Source: Candidatus Woesearchaeota archaeon B3_Woes (GTDB lineage Archaea > Nanobdellota > Nanobdellia > Woesearchaeales > B3-WOES). Taken from it: a stretch of 64,000 nt of DNA. Made by a program: the position numbers and the translations under genes. Where the stretch lies: assembly GCA_005222965.1 (NCBI GenBank), contig NJBG01000001.1, forward strand, positions 799,533 to 863,532. The letters run 5' to 3'. The notes below the pieces were generated by a model. It worked only from the letters and a program-made list of their open reading frames with translations. It ran no database searches and had not been told where the DNA came from. Shown in pieces: positions 42,712-51,332 of this stretch. Numbering within the stretch: position 1 is the first letter of the stretch; every line of letters starts with the position of its first letter.

Positions 42712-44282
42712 ACCTCTTCTAACAACTTAATAACTCTTTTAACACCTAGCAGCATAATAAATCCAGCTAATTTAGGACCTTTTTCTTTATTTAACAAAAC
42801 TCTATATGCTCCTCTAAAAAATTCTAAAGGTTTTGTTCCAGCTTCATTACATATGTTCATAAAATCTTCATAAAGTGAATTTTCATCATACTTTTTACTA
42901 CTAAGCCTATCTTTTAAAATCCCTAAAGCCTTTTTCTGTTCAGAACTTAGAGATTTTTTAACTTCAGAAGAAACTTCTTCTTGTACTTCAAACTTCATAT
43001 CATCAGGAGCGTGCTTTTCTAACCAATTACCAACGCATTTAGTTCTTAACTTAAGCCTTTCCTCATCCTCTTTGTTCTTTAAATCATAATACTCTTTTAT
43101 TTTATCAAAATTTCCTTGATAAAGCTGATACATTGTTGTTAGATGCCTGAATAAAGGTTGGAAAGGCATTTTCTTAGAAAGTTCTACAGCACTTAACTCA
43201 TAAATCCTTTTCTGCTTTTCAAATTCCCTCTTATCTTTAGCTTCCTCTTTTTTATAATAGATTCTCTCGCATCTATCAAAATCTTCATAATACTTTAAAA
43301 CATCTAAATCAAATGATATTGCAAATTCTGATAAAGGCCTGGAACCAGCAAAAAACCACCTAACCATTGACGGCTCATAAACATCTAAAACATCTTTTAA
43401 AGTAACAACCACTCCCCCTGAACTTGAAAATTGGCCTCCTCCTTTAATGCTTATCCAGCCAAAACCATAACCTAATGCTGGCTTAATACCATAAACCTCT
43501 TTTGCAAGCTTTGGTGCAATATCAAAAACACCTCCAGAAGCATAATGGTCTTTACCAGCACTCTCAAAATCAACACCCTTATACTGCCAAAAAGCAGGAA
43601 CCTGAATACGATACTTTAGTTTTATAAAACCCTTTTTTCTAAAATCAAATTTCTGCCAATTTCCATCATTATCTTTATATTCAATCTCATATCCACCAGG
43701 ATACCTTGTTTCTGTAGCCTCAAAATGAGTCTTTTCATCATAAACAGAAATAGGTAGCCATTCTTCTGCTAAATCTTCTTTTCTATATTCATTAAGAAAT
43801 TCTTTTATCTTATCTGTCTTCTCCAAAGCTGTTTTTATTTGGTCAGCTAAAACGCACTTCTGATATTGCTCGCTGTTTCTAATAATTTCAGGACTTAACC
43901 CAACAATTGGCAAATAATGTTCAAAATCTTCCTCAAAATGAGTTGTATAATTCTTATGTTTTCCGTCAATAACATCAGGAACATCTACTAAAGGTTTTCT
44001 TAAACACTTTTTTAAAACACCCTGTTTTGGCATATTTACAGGAACCTTTCTAAAAACATCATAATCATCCCAATAATGGCAGTGAATAGCCTTTTTCCCT
44101 TTATGTCTCAGAGCTTTTGCAATAAAATCTCCCATAATAAACTCTCTAAAATTACCGACATGTAGAATACCGCTTGGAGTTGCACCAGTAGCAACAACAT
44201 ACTCTTTTTTATTCCCCCTTTTCTCAATAATAGAATCTGCTGTCTGATCAGCCCAATGAGTTCCTTCTGATTCTTCAGTCAT
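42708..44282 (-). CDS. lysK: Lysyl-tRNA synthetase, class I
   Basis: A 524-residue class I LysRS, the archaeal type unrelated to the class II enzyme. Motifs: ATGATPSGILHVGNFRE (HIGH-equivalent), HYWDDYDVF, ESAGKDHYASGG, and IKGGGQFSSSGG at the KMSKS position. The C-terminal helical anticodon-binding cage is present (residues ~330-524). Matches the class I LysRS described in methanogens. The 3' end overlaps the convergent endonuclease gene at the stop codons. Confidence 0.95.
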   Translation of the reverse strand: MTEESEGTHWADQTADSIIEKRGNKKEYVVATGATPSGILHVGNFREFIMGDFIAKALRHKGKKAIHCHYWDDYDVFRKVPVNMPKQGVLKKCLRKPLVDVPDVIDGKHKNYTTHFEEDFEHYLPIVGLSPEIIRNSEQYQKCVLADQIKTALEKTDKIKEFLNEYRKEDLAEEWLPISVYDEKTHFEATETRYPGGYEIEYKDNDGNWQKFDFRKKGFIKLKYRIQVPAFWQYKGVDFESAGKDHYASGGVFDIAPKLAKEVYGIKPALGYGFGWISIKGGGQFSSSGGVVVTLKDVLDVYEPSMVRWFFAGSRPLSEFAISFDLDVLKYYEDFDRCERIYYKKEEAKDKREFEKQKRIYELSAVELSKKMPFQPLFRHLTTMYQLYQGNFDKIKEYYDLKNKEDEERLKLRTKCVGNWLEKHAPDDMKFEVQEEVSSEVKKSLSSEQKKALGILKDRLSSKKYDENSLYEDFMNICNEAGTKPLEFFRGAYRVLLNKEKGPKLAGFIMLLGVKRVIKLLEEV

Positions 44283-44332
44283 TCTAAAAACAAAAGAAAG
44301 GAGTTATATAAAGATTTCCCTATCTTGAATCA

Positions 44333-46228
44333 TTAAGGTGTAGGATTTCTAATTATAGTTGTTCCCATATTCATGTCTTTTAATTCTTCTTGAGTTAAAG
44401 GTCTAGTTAAGTCAGGATTTGCTAATAGTCCTAATATTCTTTCTTTTATGATATTTGGTGTATCCATTGTTGATGATGCTTTTGGAAATGTACTAATTCC
44501 TGTTCTACCATCTTGATTAACTAACACATCATATTCTGTACTATAACTAAATCCCTCATCTACTGAAACAAACTCATTTCTATATAGTGCACCACCACCA
44601 TTTGGATCACCCATTATATAATCAGCATGTATATCCATTTTTTCTCCTTGATCGTATTGTCCATTACCATTACTATCAGTAAAAGATCCTTTAATTACTC
44701 CTCTTGGCATACCTATTTCTTCTCCATTTACTTCAACACCAAAATGATGCACTTCTTCTCCAAAATGATTACTTACAACACCCATTTCTAAAGCATTACT
44801 AGCAAATTCTTTAACAACTTCTGAAACATCAACATCCCCAACAATGTCTTGGAATTCAGGAGGGGGAGGCATCAAATCTAAATAATCACTCAACCTACCA
44901 TTAAAATCATAAAAATCACCAGCTACGTCCCTAGCTGTTGCCCCAACTTCATCTCCTGTCAACTCTTTTCCATTATAAATCATCCATGGAACACCCTCTC
45001 CTTCCCACCTTCCATCAACATACATAATATTTGTTCTCATCCCACTTAAATCACTTTGTGAAATTACACTATCTTCACTAAAAACAAACCTTACTACACT
45101 AGAAGCAGGAGATTCTGTTCTTCCATCAGCTAAACGCTCAAATGTAACAACTTCCATATCCACTCTAGAACCCCCTTCAATTTCATTTACAAAAATATTA
45201 TTAATATCATCTGGCCCAGGTCCAACATTCCAAAACTCTATATCAATTTTATTATCCTCTTTTTCATCATTTGCAGTATCAATAAATAAATCAGAAGTAA
45301 AAGGATAAGGATAAGTTCTAGTTTCTGATTCCATTAGTATTATACTATTTCCATCATTTACACAACCTGGTGCTGCAGCTGCTACACCAATACAAGTATC
45401 CTTAGATACACCGATAGTTACCTGACTACTTTCATCTCTTTCTTCTTCCTCATTTTTAATAACCATAGTCAAAACAGAACCGCCATCTAGAGTAAGACTA
45501 TTAAGATAATAATTATCACCAAAACTAACAGCCCCATCTAACAATATCATTTCTTTATTAACAATTTCATTATCTACAATACTTCTATGCATTATACTAA
45601 CCCATCCATTGTCAACAACAGTTACTTTATTAGTTGCAATATCATAAACAAAAGGTAGATTATCAAACTCAGAATTAATCTCAATATCAAATATCTTAAG
45701 ATTTTTACTAGTTATTTGTCCAGTTTCACTATCATAGCTAATCCTTTCACCATGAATCATAACATGTCCATGTTCAATAGTTGGATGATTGAATTCAGTA
45801 CCTTCTTTAAGATCAACATTTTGAAACTGAATAACCCCATTAACAACATCAACACTACCACCTTTACCAAAATTAAACCTACCATTTGCTCCCCAAATCG
45901 TTCCACCATCTTGAATCTCTATTGTTCCAGTATAAGGCTCTTGATCAGAAGAAGAAACAAATACAGTACCTCCGTTCAACACAACAGGAAAACCAATATC
46001 AGTTAATACAGCATAACCTGTATTAATAAAAACCGTACCTGTGTATGGATCAATAGAAACATCATCTGGAGTAACTGTTGTTCCTTCTCCAAACAGTTCT
46101 ATTAAAAATTCTTCTTGTTCACCTCTACTCATTTCATTATAAGGTTTTTGTTCATCATCAGAAATAACAACAAAAGAAAACATAACTAAAAAAACAACAC
46201 TAATTACTAAGATTTTTGATTTATTCAT
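44333..46228 (-). CDS. Large secreted beta-solenoid-like protein (paralogue of 26758)
   Basis: About 631 residues with a signal (KILVISVVFLVMFSFVV). Residues 45-185 match the N-terminal beta-solenoid module of 26758-28485 (TPDDVSIDPYTGTVFINTGYAVL, PYTGTIEIQDGGTIWGANG). The distal part differs and has a calcium-loop-like DSNGNGQYDQGEKMD near residue 535. Two cysteines only. The ATG at 46228 is 5 nt after the upstream gene's stop, so the two are cotranslated, unlike the longer in-frame start. Extracellular, possibly attached to the filament-like partner. Function unknown. Confidence 0.68.
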   Translation of the reverse strand: MNKSKILVISVVFLVMFSFVVISDDEQKPYNEMSRGEQEEFLIELFGEGTTVTPDDVSIDPYTGTVFINTGYAVLTDIGFPVVLNGGTVFVSSSDQEPYTGTIEIQDGGTIWGANGRFNFGKGGSVDVVNGVIQFQNVDLKEGTEFNHPTIEHGHVMIHGERISYDSETGQITSKNLKIFDIEINSEFDNLPFVYDIATNKVTVVDNGWVSIMHRSIVDNEIVNKEMILLDGAVSFGDNYYLNSLTLDGGSVLTMVIKNEEEERDESSQVTIGVSKDTCIGVAAAAPGCVNDGNSIILMESETRTYPYPFTSDLFIDTANDEKEDNKIDIEFWNVGPGPDDINNIFVNEIEGGSRVDMEVVTFERLADGRTESPASSVVRFVFSEDSVISQSDLSGMRTNIMYVDGRWEGEGVPWMIYNGKELTGDEVGATARDVAGDFYDFNGRLSDYLDLMPPPPEFQDIVGDVDVSEVVKEFASNALEMGVVSNHFGEEVHHFGVEVNGEEIGMPRGVIKGSFTDSNGNGQYDQGEKMDIHADYIMGDPNGGGALYRNEFVSVDEGFSYSTEYDVLVNQDGRTGISTFPKASSTMDTPNIIKERILGLLANPDLTRPLTQEELKDMNMGTTIIRNPTP

Positions 46229-46233
46229 CTTAC

Positions 46234-47583
46234 CTATGGTCTTTCCCATTTTTCAACTTCTACGATAAATGAATCACTATCAGATTCTGTATTTACATCA
46301 AATACTAAGACAGTTACAGTATATCTTCCTTCTTGACCAGGTTCTGGTGCAAAACTCATATCACCAGTTGAAGGATTAATATTAAAATTAGGCAAAGAAG
46401 TTTCTACAGCAAACCAAATAGCATCTCCATCAGGATCTGTTGCATGTACAGGTGCTCTAACCAAAGCTGAAGAAACGTCATCCCCAACATAAAAATGAAG
46501 ATCTTGAAGATCTTCAATTACAGGTGGATTATTTTCAGTAACAACCTCTAACTCAAACACAACACTACCTTCATTTCCATTATCATCCTCTGCTTTAATC
46601 ATAACAGAATGTGTTCCTCTATCTTCTATATTTGGAGTAAATCTAATTACACCAGTATTTTCATCAATATCAAACAAACCAGAAAAATCACTAAATTTAA
46701 GATTAGTAGCATTTAATGAAACGACCTGATAAACAAATTCATAATCAGGGAAAGCCTGTTGAGGTGGTATTGATTTTAGTTGAATATCTTCAGCCACTGC
46801 TTGTAATTCATACCAACCATATTGGGCTGCAAAATTAAATAATAAAGTTTTCTCATCATCTAATAAATCATTAAAAATCAAAGAATAAACAACAGAATTA
46901 TTATCACCATAAATTAAATCATAAGTAAAGCCATTATTATAAGCAGCTAATGATAAATGACCAATAGGAACAAAATCAGGATTTTTTTGGTGTTCTACAG
47001 CAAAATCTGAAAGAATATTATACAATTTATCAAAATTAAAATTATAATCCAAATAAAAACTCTTTATATCTGTTTTTGATTCCTGTTTTTTAACAGAAAT
47101 AGGATACTTAACCTTCATATTAAGCATTTTACCCAAAGAAGTATCAACAGAAATACTGCCTGCATTAATCTCATATCCAATTTCCCTAAAAGATTCAAAA
47201 TCATTAATACATTCTGGCAATTTATCTTCCATATACTTAGAAAATTCTCTTTCAATTACACTCTTCGAAGGAAACTTTGATTCTCCTAAATAAAAATAAA
47301 AAGGAATTTCAATAAATTCATAATCATAACCATCAACTACATTATAATAACCACCTTGTAAACTCAGCCATATAACTTCATCTTCAACAATATCCTTGAT
47401 ACAGTTATCAACATAATTTTTTATTGGAATAACATCAGCAGGTATTTTTGAAGTTTCTTCTATCCAAACATCCCCTCTCATTGTTAAGTCTGTTTGCATA
47501 GAAAAAAAGATTAAAGATGCGATAATAATAATCCCAATTATTATAAAAATAGTTACTTGGCCTCTTTTATTAAGCATAATCAT
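46234..47583 (-). CDS. Pilin-like N-terminus with two cadherin-like domains
   Basis: About 449 residues. Start MIMLNKRGQVTIFIIIGIIIIASLIFF is a class III type signal (KRG then QVTIF). After a 240-residue region with a Cys pair come two cadherin-like domains: residues ~275-350 (FDIDENTGVIRFTPNIEDRGTHSVMIKAEDDNGNEGS) and 355-449 (VHATDPDGDAIWFAV...NINPSTGDMSFAPEPGQEGRYTVTV). Two TATA/leaderless-type features near 47605 suggest ATG at 47583 or 47577. Coupled to the secreted solenoid protein. Confidence 0.7.
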   Translation of the reverse strand: MIMLNKRGQVTIFIIIGIIIIASLIFFSMQTDLTMRGDVWIEETSKIPADVIPIKNYVDNCIKDIVEDEVIWLSLQGGYYNVVDGYDYEFIEIPFYFYLGESKFPSKSVIEREFSKYMEDKLPECINDFESFREIGYEINAGSISVDTSLGKMLNMKVKYPISVKKQESKTDIKSFYLDYNFNFDKLYNILSDFAVEHQKNPDFVPIGHLSLAAYNNGFTYDLIYGDNNSVVYSLIFNDLLDDEKTLLFNFAAQYGWYELQAVAEDIQLKSIPPQQAFPDYEFVYQVVSLNATNLKFSDFSGLFDIDENTGVIRFTPNIEDRGTHSVMIKAEDDNGNEGSVVFELEVVTENNPPVIEDLQDLHFYVGDDVSSALVRAPVHATDPDGDAIWFAVETSLPNFNINPSTGDMSFAPEPGQEGRYTVTVLVFDVNTESDSDSFIVEVEKWERP

Positions 47584-47622
47584 ATAATTTACTCTTTCAT
47601 ATATAAACTTTACTTTTTGAAA

Positions 47623-47710
47623 TGGGCCCAAGGGGATTCGAACCCCCGACCTATCGCTTTCTTTTCTAGATTAAGAGGCGATCGCTCTAACCAGGCTGAG
47701 CTATGAGCCC
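47623..47710 (-). tRNA. tRNA-Lys(CUU) with 13-nt intron
   Basis: Cloverleaf on the minus strand: acceptor GGGCTCA/TGGGCCC with A73, D stem GCTC/GAGC, T arm with GTTCGAATC. The anticodon stem is ATCGC/GCGAT and between the arms lie 20 nt, so 13 extra. Anticodon CTT results when the intron is at the canonical 37/38 position; TCTT can pair with AAGA as the central helix of a relaxed bulge-helix-bulge. CCA is not encoded. Confidence 0.88.
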
Positions 47711-47768
47711 GTAATCTAAAGAAAAAGAGATAGATTATTTATAAAACTAACTAAATTATTTTTTACCT

Positions 47769-47897
47769 CTAACTTGATTTAGCAACATTACGTTTGCATT
47801 TACTGCATCTCCATATCAAATATTCAGTACCAACTACTCTTTTTTTATCTACCTGTTCCATTTCAGAATTACATAAAGTGCATTTTGGATTTGTCAT
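47769..47897 (-). CDS. Zinc-ribbon mini-protein, 42 aa
   Basis: A complete frame MTNPKCTLCNSEMEQVDKKR... to ...WRCSKCKRNVAKSS with two CxxC knuckles (CTLC, CSKC), as in small archaeal zinc ribbons that bind nucleic acid or protein. It follows the next zinc-ribbon gene by 10 nt. Too short for standard ORF filters but convincing by cysteine spacing. Confidence 0.7.
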   Translation of the reverse strand: MTNPKCTLCNSEMEQVDKKRVVGTEYLIWRCSKCKRNVAKSS

Positions 47898-47907
47898 AAT
47901 TCAGTTG

Positions 47908-48042
47908 TTATTGCTTTTCTTTTGATCTTGTTTCATAACATTCTTTGCAAAATGTATGTATTGTGTCTCCGTCATGTGAAGTTAATTTGCAATCGCTCGC
48001 GCCTTTTATCCATTTCCCACACGCTTCGCATTTATCATACAT
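47908..48042 (-). CDS. Zinc-ribbon mini-protein, 44 aa
   Basis: Frame MYDKCEACGKWIKGASDCKLTS...HTFCKECYETRSKEKQ with CxxC (CEAC) and CxxC (CKEC) plus one extra Cys. TATA GATTTATATATT lies about 30 bp upstream. First gene of a two-gene transcript of zinc ribbons between tRNA-Lys and a phosphoesterase gene. Confidence 0.7.
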   Translation of the reverse strand: MYDKCEACGKWIKGASDCKLTSHDGDTIHTFCKECYETRSKEKQ

Positions 48043-48075
48043 ATTATTAACACAACATATAGAAATATATAAATC

Positions 48076-48789
48076 TTATGATAACTTTTTCAACTTCCCA
48101 AAATTATAAACTTTATCACCTATAACATAAACCTCAAAATTATCTAGCTTTTGTTTCAAAAAAGGAGAAAACTTTTTTACAGATGTTACATCCAAACCAT
48201 AAACAAGCAAGTTAAAAGAAGGCATAACAATTAAATTCCTTCTCAAATACCTTCCTTTTAAAAAACACTTATACTTTTCAGCTCTTGCAGCATCTCTGAT
48301 AGTTACAGCAGGATGCTCATGACCAATTATTATTGTTTTAACACTTTTTAATAATTCCTTTTTTACTAAAACATCACCATGAATAAGCAAAATATCATTT
48401 ACTTTAACATAATTTGTTACCTTTACTTTTCTTTTATTTGCAATCGGACCTAAAATAGTGTCATGATTTCCTTTTACTAAGATAACCTCTTTACAATGAT
48501 TGGATAAAAAATCCAACAACCTTAAAGTATGCCTCCACTCTGTTTCAGAAATCTTACCAAACTCATGCTTTATATCACCATTAACAATTATTCTATCTAA
48601 TTTACCTGTTTTGCTTAATATTTTCTCTAATTTCAACACAACTTCTTTAAAACTTATTCTTGGAACAAACACTCCTTGTTTGTTAAGAGCCTCTTCATAA
48701 CCAATATGAGTGTCTGATATTACCAAAATCTTCTCTTTTTTTAGATATAAAGCCAAATCTATTATTTCAGTATCTTTTAAAATTTCCAT
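48076..48789 (-). CDS. Calcineurin-like metallophosphoesterase
   Basis: A 237-residue phosphoesterase with the full motif series: ISDTHIGYEEA (DxH), GDIKHEFG (GD), KGNHDT (GNHD/E), and IIGHEHPAV (GHxH). The archaeal UPF0073/ICC-type. Metal-dependent hydrolysis of phosphodiesters; substrate unknown. Confidence 0.9.
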   Translation of the reverse strand: MEILKDTEIIDLALYLKKEKILVISDTHIGYEEALNKQGVFVPRISFKEVVLKLEKILSKTGKLDRIIVNGDIKHEFGKISETEWRHTLRLLDFLSNHCKEVILVKGNHDTILGPIANKRKVKVTNYVKVNDILLIHGDVLVKKELLKSVKTIIIGHEHPAVTIRDAARAEKYKCFLKGRYLRRNLIVMPSFNLLVYGLDVTSVKKFSPFLKQKLDNFEVYVIGDKVYNFGKLKKLS

Positions 48790-48823
48790 AGAACAAGTAT
48801 TAAACAGGACTTTTTAAAACTAA

Positions 48824-49012
48824 TTATTTTATAAATCCAATTACACTGTATATTTTTTTTGCAACATCCCAATCCATCCTCTCAATATCACACTCTTCAT
48901 AATCAAAAGAACTACCTTCTAACTTTAAGGTAAACAATTGAACAACAGGTTTACCATCCTTATTAGTATCAACAACCTTTGCTAAATAATTCCGATGATC
49001 TTTTTCTTTCAT
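48824..49012 (-). CDS. Hypothetical small protein, 62 aa
   Basis: A 62-residue soluble protein (RNYLAKVVDTNKDGKPVVQLFTLKLEGSSFDYEECDIERMDWDVAKKIYSVIGFIK), one Cys, alpha/beta. ATG preceded by an AT-rich TATA-like sequence at about 25-30 bp. Length and composition look real, but no family is known to me. Confidence 0.5.
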   Translation of the reverse strand: MKEKDHRNYLAKVVDTNKDGKPVVQLFTLKLEGSSFDYEECDIERMDWDVAKKIYSVIGFIK

Positions 49013-49094
49013 ATATACCTATTCCAACAGTACTATAAAAACCTTACTCTTTCAAAACGATAAGTTTATGTATTTCTTCAGATACTCTCAAAAC

Positions 49095-49625
49095 ATGGAA
49101 ACAGAGTTTGAAGTCAAAATCCTAGATATAGATGTTGAACAAATAAAAAACAAGCTAGAAGAAGTAGGAGCTAAAAAACATCTAGAAAGAAGTATGAAAA
49201 GATATGTCTATGATGTAGTTTCCACTCATAAACATACATGGATTAGATTAAGGGATCAAGGAGATAAAGTAACACTAACTCTAAAACAAATACAACATGA
49301 TGGTATTGATGGTACAAAAGAAACAGAAATAGAAGTCAACAACTTTGAAAAAACCAACCTTTTACTTAATAAATTAGGATTTCTTCCTAAAGCGTATCAG
49401 GAAAACAAGAGAATCAGTTACAAATTAGGTAATGTAGAAATTGAAATTGATTTCTGGCCTAAAATTCCATCATATCTAGAGATTGAAGCTAAATCTACTG
49501 AAGAAATAGAAAAAACAGTAAAATTACTGGGTTTTGACATGAACCAGACTACTTCTATAGGAGTTCAAAAAGTCTATGAAAAATATGGAATAAATATTGA
49601 TGATTTCAAAGAACTAAAATTTTAG
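49095..49625 (+). CDS. CYTH-domain protein (class IV adenylate cyclase-like)
   Basis: About 176 residues, the whole triphosphate tunnel: ETEFEVKILDID (ExExK), KRYVYDV, TWIRLRDQGDKVTLTLKQ, KETEIEV, ENKRISYKLGNVEIEIDFWPKIPSYLEIEA. Such enzymes bind triphosphorylated substrates (cyclase, thiamine triphosphatase, polyphosphate). Specificity is not determined. ATG at 49095 preferred over 49068. Confidence 0.88.
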   Translation: METEFEVKILDIDVEQIKNKLEEVGAKKHLERSMKRYVYDVVSTHKHTWIRLRDQGDKVTLTLKQIQHDGIDGTKETEIEVNNFEKTNLLLNKLGFLPKAYQENKRISYKLGNVEIEIDFWPKIPSYLEIEAKSTEEIEKTVKLLGFDMNQTTSIGVQKVYEKYGINIDDFKELKF

Positions 49626-49628
49626 TTT

Positions 49629-50063
49629 TTATTTAGAATTCATTCTTTGCAAATATGTTATTAAGTTTTCCCTACTTGAGGAAGTCAAAGAATCTTTATC
49701 AATACTTTCTATATCAACCCATTTAATATCACTACATTTGCCTGGTTCCAATATTTTTGGAGTTCCAGATTTATATTTTGCAATAAAGGCAGGTGATACC
49801 CAATGTTGACCTTCTTCTTGTATTATATGATCCACAACTTCTAATAATTCTAAAATATCTATATCAAAACCAAACTCTTCTTTTATTTCTCTTTTGATGG
49901 CTTCTTCACATTTTTCACCAAAATCTACAGAACCACCCGGGAAGTCCCATTTTCCTGCTTCATTTCTCGATTTTGGACCGCGTTTAGCTAAGAATACTTT
50001 TCCATCTTCATTAAATATTAGTGCTCCTGTACCAACCCCAATATAATCAATTCCTTTTCTCAT
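49629..50063 (-). CDS. NUDIX hydrolase
   Basis: A 144-residue protein with the Nudix box GGSVDFGEKCEEAIKREIKEEFG (key Glu residues in REIKEE preserved) and the beta strands around it. Hydrolyses a nucleoside diphosphate linked to X, substrate unknown; sanitation of oxidised NTPs or ADP-ribose are possibilities. Convergent with the CYTH gene with 3 nt between. Confidence 0.9.
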   Translation of the reverse strand: MRKGIDYIGVGTGALIFNEDGKVFLAKRGPKSRNEAGKWDFPGGSVDFGEKCEEAIKREIKEEFGFDIDILELLEVVDHIIQEEGQHWVSPAFIAKYKSGTPKILEPGKCSDIKWVDIESIDKDSLTSSSRENLITYLQRMNSK

Positions 50064-50155
50064 TAAAATTTAAGAAATCACATTTATATATAAAATTTAC
50101 GTTAAGAGTGCCATCAAATCACCTAGAGAATTTAAAACACATTAAATTATAATAA

Positions 50156-50241
50156 TGTGAGGGAGGGGATTCGAACCCCCGAAGGCACTAAGCCACAGGA
50201 TCTTAAGTCCTGCACATTTGACCAGACTTTGTTACCCTCAC
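50156..50241 (-). tRNA. tRNA-Leu(UAA)
   Basis: Minus-strand cloverleaf of class II tRNA: acceptor GTGAGGG/CCCTCAC with A73, anticodon arm CAGGA-CTTAAGA-TCCTG giving anticodon TAA, long variable arm (TGGCTTAGTGCCTTC), T loop TTCGAAT. No intron. CCA not encoded. Located downstream of the NUDIX promoter region. Confidence 0.92.
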
Positions 50242-50293
50242 ATATATTCATAAATTATCCTCATTTATTTATAAATTTAACTAAAGAAAAAGT

Positions 50294-50944
50294 TTAACAT
50301 TCAACAGTTGCTTCTAAATCATCAGGAAATGTTATTTCCTTAATCTCTGTATTTGTACCAGCATCTATAAGAACAGCTTTAACCTTTTTAGAATTATCAA
50401 TTCCAACAAAACGACCTTTGTTTGAGAACCTGCCACTATCAACAGTAAATGTAGTACTCAAAGGAGCACCAGACAGAATCTTTATATTATCAATAAATGC
50501 TGACTTATCTTCAATCTCATCTAAAATTCTCCCTTCCCAAAGATAAAATTGTATTTCTCCTTCAAACGTTCTTTTATAACCATTTTTTATATATATACTC
50601 ACACTATCAAACATTCCTTGATCATTATCCTCATCTTCTACACATAACTTAACGTCTGTTAGTAAAAATTCAACCTCTCCAGAAAGAGATGGAGTTGTAT
50701 CATCATCAGTAGTTGTTGTAGTAACAGTAGTAGTTGCAGTTGTATCATCAGGAGGAGTAACCTCTTCAGTTGGAGTTGTATCAACAGCACCACATTCTTC
50801 TACTTCAGGACACTCTCCTACTTTTAATTTAACAACAGAAAATATAACCAACCCTATTATTATTAAAATATAAATAAGCCTTTCAAGATTTCTAGGAGTT
50901 ATCTTAATTACAATTTCCCCTTCATGATGACTTCCTTCTTCCAT
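50294..50944 (-). CDS. Single-TM protein with Thr-rich stalk
   Basis: A 216-residue protein: MEEGSHHEGEIVIKIT, membrane helix (LIYILIIIGLVIFSVVKL), KVGECPEVEECG with two cysteines, a Thr/Asp stalk (TTPTEEVTPPDDTTATTTVTT), then a beta-sandwich-like domain ending ATVEC. Similar TM-CPE layout to 25325. Probably surface-exposed; TATA GATTTATATATT precedes the gene. Unknown function. Confidence 0.65.
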   Translation of the reverse strand: MEEGSHHEGEIVIKITPRNLERLIYILIIIGLVIFSVVKLKVGECPEVEECGAVDTTPTEEVTPPDDTTATTTVTTTTTDDDTTPSLSGEVEFLLTDVKLCVEDEDNDQGMFDSVSIYIKNGYKRTFEGEIQFYLWEGRILDEIEDKSAFIDNIKILSGAPLSTTFTVDSGRFSNKGRFVGIDNSKKVKAVLIDAGTNTEIKEITFPDDLEATVEC

Positions 50945-51031
50945 CTAAAAAACATTTCAAAAGAAATATATAAATCTTTCTGTATCAAAAACAACAAATT
51001 TTAAATATGTAACAAAAACACAAGAAACTAC

Positions 51032-51116
51032 GCCCTCGTAGCATAGTAGCTATTGCGCCACCTTGGTATAAACTACAAAAAGGTGGAGGTCGCGAGTGCA
51101 GATCTCGCCGAGGGCT
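51032..51116 (+). tRNA. tRNA-Thr(GGU) with 12-nt intron
   Basis: Plus-strand cloverleaf: acceptor GCCCTCG/CGAGGGC, discriminator T73 (U), as usual for archaeal tRNA-Thr. Anticodon stem CCACC/GGTGG encloses 19 nt, 12 more than a normal loop; with the canonical site 37/38 the anticodon is GGT. The bulge-helix-bulge is not clear by eye. T arm GCGAG-TGCAGAT-CTCGC. CCA not encoded; a T-tract follows. Confidence 0.82.
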
Positions 51117-51165
51117 TTTCTTTTAGCAACTTTTTTATATATCTTAACATTACTAAAATATTCAG

Positions 51166-51238
51166 GGGCCCATGGTCTAGCGGCTATGACACCACCTCGA
51201 CATGGTGGGGATCGTGAGTTCAATTCTCACTGGGCCCA
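51166..51238 (+). tRNA. tRNA-Val(GAC) with C33
   Basis: Plus-strand cloverleaf: acceptor GGGCCCA/TGGGCCC with A73, D arm GTCT..GGCTATGAC, anticodon stem CCACC/GGTGG around TCGACAT, giving anticodon GAC; T arm GTGAG-TTCAATT-CTCAC. The D-arm/anticodon framework is that of archaeal tRNA-Val, but residue 33 is C instead of the near-universal U. TATA TTTTTTATATAT about 25-30 bp upstream. CCA not encoded. Confidence 0.85.
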
Positions 51239-51267
51239 TTCATATTCTAAAGATAAGTTGAAGGGAC

Positions 51268-51325
51268 TTCAAAGCGTTAGCTTTGAATGTCGCTTATTGC
51301 ATATCAAATGGGCGTAACCATTTGA
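51268..51325. repeat. Two consecutive hairpins after tRNA-Val
   Basis: TTCAAAGC-GTTA-GCTTTGAA (51268-51287) and TCAAATGG-GCGTAA-CCATTTGA (51304-51325) are perfect 8-bp inverted repeats. They lie between tRNA-Val and the convergent endonuclease IV-like gene, so they may be bidirectional transcription ends or processing signals, or a small structured RNA. Confidence 0.5.
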
Positions 51326-51332
51326 AAGAATT

